Assembly: GCF_002831565.1 (NCBI RefSeq) | Contig: NZ_CP025096.1 | Span: 4,078,501 to 4,142,500, forward strand | Reading direction: 5' to 3' | DNA from: Spirosoma pollinicola | GTDB lineage: Bacteria; Bacteroidota; Bacteroidia; Cytophagales; Spirosomataceae | DNA: 64,000 nt | Shown here: piece after piece, positions 58,665 to 64,000 of the stretch | Layout: each line of letters begins with the position of its first letter | How positions within the stretch are numbered: the stretch's first letter is position 1 | Translations under genes and position numbers: made by a program | Notes under the pieces: model-generated | What the model saw: the letters and a program-made list of their open reading frames with translations, nothing else | Told to the model about the DNA's origin: nothing | Databases searched by the model: none

Positions 58665-60772
58665 TATACGGGTGAGGGTAGACTGCCTTCAGTGACAGTG
58701 GAAACATCATTTGGATTTTCTGGTAGAACTTCTGCTTTTTTTCCAAAAAGCTTCACTTGAACTGGAATCACGAATGGATTAGAGTAAGTTTTCATTCGGA
58801 CAAAGCCTTGGTCACTGCTGGCGCTGAATCGGACAAGGCCTTCCGTAAAGTCCCCAAAATCATAATACTTACGCAACTCACGAGTTTCGTCTTCATTGTT
58901 GAGGTGAGCAATGAACCAGTTCTGGGTATTCTTCAAAATGTTTGAGCTAATCGAAGATACTTCCTGGGTAGCGTAAGTCATTCCAAGATTAAGTTTAGCT
59001 CCTTCCTTTGCCAAGCGATTGTAAATCTGTGCCAAGTCTTTATCATCTTTCTTTGGAAAAAGGTTGTGTGCTTCTTCAAAATAGAACTGGATAAAGTTAT
59101 TGGGCTCATTCGCAATAAACCTTGCCATTGAATCCTGAAAGATTTTTCGGCAAATACGTTCAGAAAACATACGTTGTAATGCCGGATCGCCTTGTGATAA
59201 GTCAGCGATCACAATGCCTCCAGAGCGAAGGTGATTGATAATGTCATCTTCGAAAGGTTTGCCGTCTTGTTCTGTATGTTGACTGCGAATTCCATTCAAC
59301 TTTTGGTATCCGCTCACGATAGCTGAGGTGGGTGTCTTTTTTTGGGTTAGCATTACCAAAAGTGCTTTAAGCCCCTCATCTGCCCATTCGTGACCTTTGC
59401 TAGCCAAGTAATTTGTGAAAAAAGAATGAGTAGGATAGTTAGACCAGATAGTTGTCCACCACTTTATCGCATCGTCGAGCTTAATACCTTTAGATGGATC
59501 TATACCCCCAGCGAGAGCATTCAGTTCCACGTTCCCATCAAATTTAACCTTAAAGTTAGCAGGGGCTACAAAATCTGCTTTTCTTAAGGAGCACAAATAG
59601 GCGGCCTTTCATCTATCATAACGGGTAGCTGCTGAACCAAATCTGTCCTTCTCGTAATTGTCTGGTCGCGTCATGTCGACAGCTAAGAAGCTTTTTATAT
59701 AATCGCCAGACTCTTCCGTTAAATACGCTTTTACTAACTCAAATCCTGACTCAACATCGTTGAAGAAATTAACCTTCATTACGCGAAATCCAGGCTTACT
59801 TATTACGCTGTAGCGTAGCGTCTTGGACTCGTATATTTCAAATATAGCTGTGCCTTTATCTTGAAGATTAGCATTAGCATATTCGCCATTGACGTCAAAT
59901 ATGATCTGACCGGCTGGGTATCTTGGCATGCTTCCTTCAAATGGCTCCAGCAACGCTAATTCTACCTCAGTAATTTTGGAGTTCTCTGTTCTCTTGTCCG
60001 GCAAAGCAGGACTGACAGCTAGAGCAGTCATATTTTCGACTGCCTCAATAATAATTTTGACTGTATTAGATTTTCCAGTTCGTGTCATGCCAAACATGGC
60101 AGTACGTTTACCAAGAAAATCTTTAGGCGTTACATAAACAGGTACGTTGGGTGTTGCTTCTTGAAAACGCCTGGTTGAACTGTATCTTACTGAGCCTAAA
60201 TTAATGTCAGTTGCCGCTCCCGTAAGCTCTCCTTTACGAAAATTGATAATTTTCTCCAACACTTTCGCATTGGGTTTAATAACTTTATAGTGGTGAGCAC
60301 TCATGAAGTTCTCAACATCCGCTCCAAAGCATGTCTCATCATCTTTATCTGCATAGAATGTTCCCAAGACACGGCACTCAACACCGGAGAACGAAAACTC
60401 ATAGCGCGTAAATTGATCTACATTCACCTTACGGCCCTCCGAAGTAAGCCCTTCTTTATAGAACTCCACCATTGATGCTACCACATCTGAATCAGTTGGT
60501 AACGAAGTTGGGCCAAGTACGCGTAACAGGATGGCTTCACGAACATCAGCTTCGTTTACGTTGATATAGTAAGCTAATAAAAATGAGCCTTGGGGCAGAC
60601 CACCTGCTTTCATCTTCCAGGCATCGGCGACTAGTAGTCTTGCTTTATCATAGTCAATGTAAAAGGGGTTGCCAACAAAAACACCTGTTTTGGGCATTTG
60701 GATGGCTTGGTCCTGCTCGAATAAATCAATGTTAGCCAGTTTGGTAATTACGGAGGTAAAGCCTGCTGTCAT
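58664..60772 (-). pseudogene. herA: HerA-like hexameric ATPase/translocase split by an in-frame TGA
   Basis: One reading frame, interrupted by a single TGA at 59611-59609, encodes both parts. Before it, 387 residues from 60772 hold a HAS-barrel-like N-terminus and Walker A GMTRTGKS (228-235). After it the same frame continues KAAYLCSLRKADF, with a possible restart TTG at 59596, and encodes Walker B IVIADLSQG and the catalytic FYFEEAHNLF over 310 residues. The stop lies between Walker A and B, so neither part can hydrolyse ATP alone. The expected residue at the stop is Arg or Trp (CGA/TGG to TGA). The fused length (~703) is normal for HerA. A sequencing error is possible. The gene ends by overlapping nurA's start. 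Confidence 0.82.
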
Positions 60773-60805
60773 CTAATAATCAAAGGGTGAAGGGTGAAGA
60801 TAGAA

Positions 60806-61780
60806 TTATTTAATAGCTGATTTTTTTGTTGGCGCAATAGCATCCTCAAATCGAAGCCTAGCTTGTTGGGCAAAGCTTTCTTGAATTTCAATACCAACCC
60901 AGTGACGGCCTAATCTTTCTGCTACAGAACCTGTAGTGCAACTACCTGCAAAAGGATCTAATATTAAATCGCCCGGCTCAGTCAGAAGCTCGGTATAGAA
61001 AGAAACTAATCCTTCCGGCATACGCGCAGGGTGGGGTGTTATACCCTCTCGGCGACAAGCTTTAGAAAATGCATCAGATGAACCCGTATTAGCAATACGG
61101 AATGCATTCGGTAATCGAGGTTCGTCGCCGGGATGAATAGGTTCTATCTCAAAAAGGTTATGTGCAATAGAGCCTCCATGATCTGTTAAAAAACCAGTTG
61201 CGCTAACAACATGCTCTGAAGGTCGCTTACCAGCGTTATAAGATTGGCGTTTAAGAAGCCGCTCCATACTAGCACTATATGGGCGTAATGCCCTTCGGTT
61301 GTCAGCTTTCGGATTATCTGATTTAGAGAGCCACCAAACGTGGGTGTATGAATCTGTCATGCGGACTCTGTCAATTGTGACCCACTGCGCAGGAGATGGC
61401 AAACGGGCTGGATTGTAACAGATAGACTCTTGGCAAAGGCGCAGGCCAGCATCGGGATGTTCAGCAAAATCAAGTAGACACCGAAGAGGGAGTAAAGACT
61501 GCACCGGTCGTTCAGACTCCCATGCATTTCCAATCTCAATAACTATAGAGCCATCAGGAGCCAGTAGTTCTGCGAAAACAGGAGCCAAGCTAACAAACCA
61601 ATCTTTATAGGTTTCTCCAGTTTTGTTACCATAGCTCTTCTTTTGGTTAAGTGGAAAAGGGGGGGAAGTCATAATGAGGTTAACTTTCCCTTTTAATTTC
61701 TCACCAACACTACCTTGTAGTAAGTTCTCGGAATCACCGAGATATAGTTCTCCTGAATTAGTTTTAAAAAAGGGCTTCAT
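60806..61780 (-). CDS. SPPF-type DNA methyltransferase (324 aa), first gene of the cassette
   Basis: The catalytic motif IV is TSPPFPLN at 38-45 (SPPF is typical of N4-cytosine methyltransferases, though N6-adenine cannot be excluded). The AdoMet-binding motif I DPFAGSCTTG is at 275-284, after HPARMPEGLVSF. The order IV-before-I places it in the beta-type. It acts on double-stranded DNA and would mark host DNA. The target site is not readable. It is followed after 33 bases by the HerA-like gene. No separate restriction enzyme is near; the HerA-NurA pair may play that role. Confidence 0.87.
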   Translation of the reverse strand: MKPFFKTNSGELYLGDSENLLQGSVGEKLKGKVNLIMTSPPFPLNQKKSYGNKTGETYKDWFVSLAPVFAELLAPDGSIVIEIGNAWESERPVQSLLPLRCLLDFAEHPDAGLRLCQESICYNPARLPSPAQWVTIDRVRMTDSYTHVWWLSKSDNPKADNRRALRPYSASMERLLKRQSYNAGKRPSEHVVSATGFLTDHGGSIAHNLFEIEPIHPGDEPRLPNAFRIANTGSSDAFSKACRREGITPHPARMPEGLVSFYTELLTEPGDLILDPFAGSCTTGSVAERLGRHWVGIEIQESFAQQARLRFEDAIAPTKKSAIK

Positions 61781-62057
61781 TATTGGGTTGGGGTCGAACG
61801 CCTGCCGTAAGGCTATCTAGAAATGGTGGATTAAGCTGATTGATATATACACAATATTAGGCTTGAATAGAATTTAAGCTGTAGCTTTAAAACAGCAGAC
61901 TAAGGTAATTAATCTTGTCTAAAGATATACTATTACTAAGTCCTTGTAAAATTAATCATATGTAAAAAGTTTTTTTTGCGCTATTTATATAGTCATATCA
62001 AACTGTCCTGTCTCTCTAAATTAAGTCTAAGCTTACCACTTTAGATCGTTCGGGATC

Positions 62058-62143
62058 AACCTCAAAAACCACCCTTTTTAAGGTTTACCCCCTCAGTCAC
62101 CATCCCATTTAGGGTGATTTTTGAGGTAAACATTAAAAATCAC
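62058..62143. promoter_or_regulatory. Triple AAAAAyCAC motif with an 18-base inverted repeat
   Basis: Arms at 62058-62075 and 62111-62128 pair at 16 of 18 positions; a third AAAAATCAC lies at 62135-62143. Three related sites within 90 bases suggest a cluster for a DNA-binding protein, perhaps controlling the methyltransferase operon 280 bases away. It could also be a remnant of a mobile element end. Confidence 0.4.
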
Positions 62144-62252
62144 TTTTTTAATGCCTATATAGCTCACTTAACTATAGAGCTGAATAGATGAGATAACCAT
62201 GAAAATAGGCGCTCTACCTATTCTCTTTGGCCAAGCATAAATCGCCAAACAC

Positions 62253-62280
62253 AAAAAAAGCGGACGCCAAAACGCCCGCT
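62253..62280 (-). terminator. Rho-independent terminator of the 150-residue gene
   Basis: On the minus strand AGCGGGCG pairs with CGTCCGCT across a short loop (7 of 8), followed by TTTTTTT at 62259-62253. It lies 29 bases after the stop codon at 62310. Confidence 0.75.
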
Positions 62281-62309
62281 AACTTCTTTCACTACACAAT
62301 TCTCTTCTC

Positions 62310-62762
62310 TCACGCCACCGCCTTAACAAACATACCCAGCCGCTCCCTCAGCAGATACCCACTCACATCGGTGCGGAGGGTGCCTTGCGAGTTGTAGGCC
62401 TTTAATTCGGATGGAAGGGTGGCGTATTTGGCCAGCGCGTTGTACCAGGCACTGCGGTCCATGTAGGGGGCCAGCAGGATACGGGCCTGGCTCAACGCAC
62501 GGTGCTGCCGGGGCGACCAGATCGGCCGATTCCGGTAAATAGCGCCGTGGCCTGTTAATAAATCAGGCAGAACCTGTGGCGGTGCAAGAGGAACCAGTTC
62601 GGCTAATAAATAAAGACCCAGCTCCACATTGAGCAGCCGGTTGGCTACCATACCAGGTAGCGCATGCCGGAAGCGCAGCCGGGTCGCCAGTGGCTCCTGC
62701 CAGTGAAGAAGACTGGCAAGGGCCGGGCGGGAAACACGGGGGGTGGAGAGAAGAGTGTTCAT
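62310..62762 (-). CDS. Uncharacterised protein (150 aa) sharing jetA's operator
   Basis: I do not recognise the family. It is helix-rich and Leu/Ala/Arg-rich, with LNVELGLYLLAELVPLAPPQVLP in the middle and LLRERLGMFVKAVA at the end, no signal peptide and no cysteine. Codon use is GC-richer than that of the neighbouring cassette. The promoter region carries an inverted repeat almost identical to that of jetA, placed at the same distance from the -7 box. It could be the repressor or a defence component controlled with Wadjet; the sequence shows no clear helix-turn-helix. It has its own terminator. Confidence 0.6.
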   Translation of the reverse strand: MNTLLSTPRVSRPALASLLHWQEPLATRLRFRHALPGMVANRLLNVELGLYLLAELVPLAPPQVLPDLLTGHGAIYRNRPIWSPRQHRALSQARILLAPYMDRSAWYNALAKYATLPSELKAYNSQGTLRTDVSGYLLRERLGMFVKAVA

Positions 62763-62792
62763 CGTATTTGTTGTTTATCGTTCTTGTTGAAT

Positions 62793-62800
62793 CAAATTTA
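62793..62800 (-). promoter_or_regulatory. -7 box (TAAATTTG) of the 150-residue gene
   Basis: TAAATTTG on the minus strand matches TAnnTTTG, 30 bases before the ATG at 62762. The operator at 62808-62832 ends seven bases upstream of it, the same arrangement as at jetA (six bases). Confidence 0.6.
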
Positions 62801-62807
62801 CTACTAC

Positions 62808-62832
62808 AAGAACGTAACCTTTTTACGTTGTT
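62808..62832. promoter_or_regulatory. Operator AAGAACGTAA-N5-TTACGTTGTT, second copy of the jetA-type site
   Basis: Arms AAGAACGTAA and TTACGTTGTT (one mismatch to TTACGTTCTT) are separated by CCTTT. The left arm is identical to that at 47300. It covers the -33 region of the gene at 62310. Confidence 0.7.
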
Positions 62833-62899
62833 CTCTTTTTTGAAAAAAAAGTTTTAACTATTTCTACGATTTACTTTCTCATTGAATTTCACCGAAAAC

Positions 62900-62944
62900 A
62901 AAAACAGCAGCAGGCAGAAACGGATACAACGTCTGCCTACTGCT
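62900..62944 (-). terminator. Rho-independent terminator of the PARP operon
   Basis: AGCAGTAGGCAGA pairs with TCTGCCTGCTGCT (12 of 13) on the minus strand, followed by GTTTTTGTTTTC. It lies 29 bases after the stop at 62973. Confidence 0.75.
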
Positions 62945-62972
62945 GCCAGAAAAAGTACGATAAACAACTGCA

Positions 62973-63221
62973 TTACTGCAGGGAGAATGCCGCCCGTGGA
63001 AAATGAAAAACGCGGTGCTTCCCATTGTCATCAATAGTCCAGTTCTCCCACAGGCTGATCACAAACAGCCATTGCGAAACATCGGCTTGGCGGGCTTCGT
63101 AGCCACGCTGACGCAGGGCTTTTTTTACGGCCAGTGTGGTTGTACTGCCTTCGGCCAGAATAAGCGTCGTGGCAATAAAGCGCACGACCAGCGGGTCCAG
63201 TTTTTTGCGTTGTAACTCCAT
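62973..63221 (-). CDS. Small helix-turn-helix-like protein (82 aa) next to the WGR-PARP gene
   Basis: An 82-residue protein that begins one base after the PARP gene stop, so the two are co-translated. The segment TTTLAVKKALRQRGYEARQADVSQWLFVISL looks like a winged-helix (quoted part: TTLAVKKALRQRGYEARQAD): a helix, turn, recognition helix, then beta strands WTIDDNGKHRVFHF. No family is recognised. It may be a DNA-binding partner or a regulator of the PARP-like enzyme. Confidence 0.65.
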   Translation of the reverse strand: MELQRKKLDPLVVRFIATTLILAEGSTTTLAVKKALRQRGYEARQADVSQWLFVISLWENWTIDDNGKHRVFHFPRAAFSLQ

Positions 63222-63222
63222 C

Positions 63223-64000
63223 TTATGCCTTTATTTTGACAATGTATCGAAGCGTACATTGTGCCGGGTTGTAAACAATGAACTCGTTTTTTTGCAGGCC
63301 CGAACGCTGGCGCACAAACACTGAATCATACTGGGTGTCTTTGTATTTGAGTACGTCGGATGTTAGCTGTACATGCCTGATTTCCTGTTGAGAAAGCTCA
63401 AGCTGTTCGCCAACGTGTACTTCATAAATGGCCAGATAATCCTCATTCGCCTGTCCTTGTTGAGATGCATCCTCGGGCGAGTGGCTGAACTGGTCGACAA
63501 AGTGAATGCCGTATCCGGACGATTTACCTGTATTGATGGCGTTTGCCGGGCTGAGCGTCGGATTTGTTCTTAACATGGACAGCCAGTTGTCACGGCGATT
63601 GCTGTGCCACAGCGCTACCGTCTTGCGATTTTTCTGTTGCCGAACATAGGTATTGAAAACGGCGTCGTTAACAGCATGCCGTACCATGAAAGCGCTTTCC
63701 AGCGTATTGGCATCGGCGCCCATCATACGTTTAATGAGCGACAGGACGTGGTTATCGGCTACTGACTCAATCGTCAGCTTCATGCTTTCGAGCGGTGTCA
63801 CTGGTTTGGCGTCGTCATACGAATTGGCTTGGTCTGTATATCCCTTTGCCTTCTTTTCGCGGACTTTTCGATCCCAATGCGCTATGGGATGTGTGGCCTT
63901 GCTCCGAAAACCACCCACACGGCCATAGTACACATCGAACGTGGCATTTTCTTTTTCCCGCATTTCGTAGTATTTGTTATTGTTTTCGGCGGTCATCATC
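63223..64000 (-). CDS. WGR-domain PARP-like ADP-ribosyltransferase (258 aa seen, N-terminus outside the window)
   Basis: The first 60 residues visible form a WGR domain (NNNKYYEM...VYYGRVGGF; the Trp of WGR is Tyr). After a helical regulatory-type stretch (about 65-118) the PARP catalytic domain starts with LWHSNRRDNW, where His132 fits the NAD-binding His of the H-Y-E triad. SGYGIHFVDQ has His166 in place of the usual Tyr of GKGIYFAD, and NEFIVYNPAQ has Glu239 as the catalytic Glu. So the triad reads H-H-E. Numbers count from the window edge. The enzyme would add ADP-ribose to protein or DNA when its WGR domain senses nucleic acid; bacterial members are little studied. The gene probably starts a few codons upstream of the window edge. 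Confidence 0.8.
   Translation of the reverse strand, partial: MMTAENNNKYYEMREKENATFDVYYGRVGGFRSKATHPIAHWDRKVREKKAKGYTDQANSYDDAKPVTPLESMKLTIESVADNHVLSLIKRMMGADANTLESAFMVRHAVNDAVFNTYVRQQKNRKTVALWHSNRRDNWLSMLRTNPTLSPANAINTGKSSGYGIHFVDQFSHSPEDASQQGQANEDYLAIYEVHVGEQLELSQQEIRHVQLTSDVLKYKDTQYDSVFVRQRSGLQKNEFIVYNPAQCTLRYIVKIKA

Larger units (their letters stand above)
61781..62309. other. AT-rich non-coding stretch upstream of the methyltransferase
   Basis: No gene seen in this ~530-base stretch. The middle contains a repeat cluster: AACCTCAAAAACCACCCT (62058-62075) and its inverted copy at 62111-62128 (16 of 18), with the core AAAAAyCAC repeated a third time at 62135-62143. The right end holds the terminator of the gene at 62310. 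The left end upstream of the methyltransferase ATG has no clear -7 box. Confidence 0.5.

Noticed and set aside
58664..59596. The C-terminal HerA part as an independent gene starting at TTG 59596
   Set aside because: It is in the same frame as the upstream part and lacks Walker A, so it is the continuation of one interrupted gene rather than a gene of its own.
1..64000. CRISPR arrays, tRNA and rRNA genes
   Set aside because: No regularly spaced identical repeats, cloverleaf sequences or rRNA-like stretches were seen by reading; a dedicated search was not possible.

Overview
The window looks like a chromosomal segment of a Bacteroidota bacterium of the order Cytophagales, probably Spirosomataceae (Spirosoma-like). 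This is inferred from family content: many ~800-residue FtsX/MacB-type permeases ending in NPVKSLRSE, cytoplasmic multi-PAS kinases, four-helix-bundle (S23-type) proteins, DUF5615/DUF433 and Uma2 families, and -7 boxes of the Bacteroidota type (TAnnTTTG). No rRNA, tRNA or CRISPR array was seen.

Left part (1-38.4 kb). Nine complete FtsX-family permease genes and one cut by the left edge, nearly all on the minus strand, are separated by palindromic intergenic repeats. Only one ABC ATPase (35631-36308) and one MacA/HlyD-type adaptor (36879-38126) are present, in the order adaptor-ATPase-permease. Among the permeases lie a secreted S41 protease-like protein, a formaldehyde dehydrogenase/GlcG-HbpS pair divergent from an AraC regulator, two tandem multi-PAS histidine kinases that are clear duplicates, a Crp/YciI/DoxX operon with a palindromic operator, and a Uma2-type nuclease gene.

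Middle part (38.4-45.6 kb). This holds an ArnT-like glycosyltransferase with a mobile-looking palindrome inside its reading frame, an NtrC-type regulator, a ParE toxin/antitoxin pair, a PlsC-type acyltransferase, an acyl-ACP desaturase and an NtrB-like kinase that is translationally coupled to the desaturase. The regulator and kinase bracket two membrane-lipid genes.

Right part (45.6-64 kb) is a defence island. It starts with decayed toxin-antitoxin genes (mntA with a broken hepT; fragments of a DUF433/DUF5615 pair) and a Uma2 gene. A complete-order Wadjet system (jetABCD) follows, whose jetC carries a late frameshift. After a ceramidase comes a minus-strand operon: SPPF-type DNA methyltransferase, HerA-like ATPase split by an in-frame stop, NurA-like nuclease with a zinc ribbon, HipA-family kinase and DUF3037. 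The window ends with an uncharacterised 150-residue protein and a two-gene operon encoding a WGR-PARP protein and a small helix-turn-helix-like protein.

The most interesting signals are three. (1) The methyltransferase-HerA-NurA-HipA-DUF3037 cassette may be an undescribed defence system. (2) The same inverted repeat, AAGAACGTAA-N5-TTACGTTCTT, sits immediately upstream of a -7 box at both jetA and the 150-residue gene 15 kb away, suggesting a shared regulator. (3) Inactivating lesions concentrate in the defence genes, while the housekeeping and transporter genes are intact.
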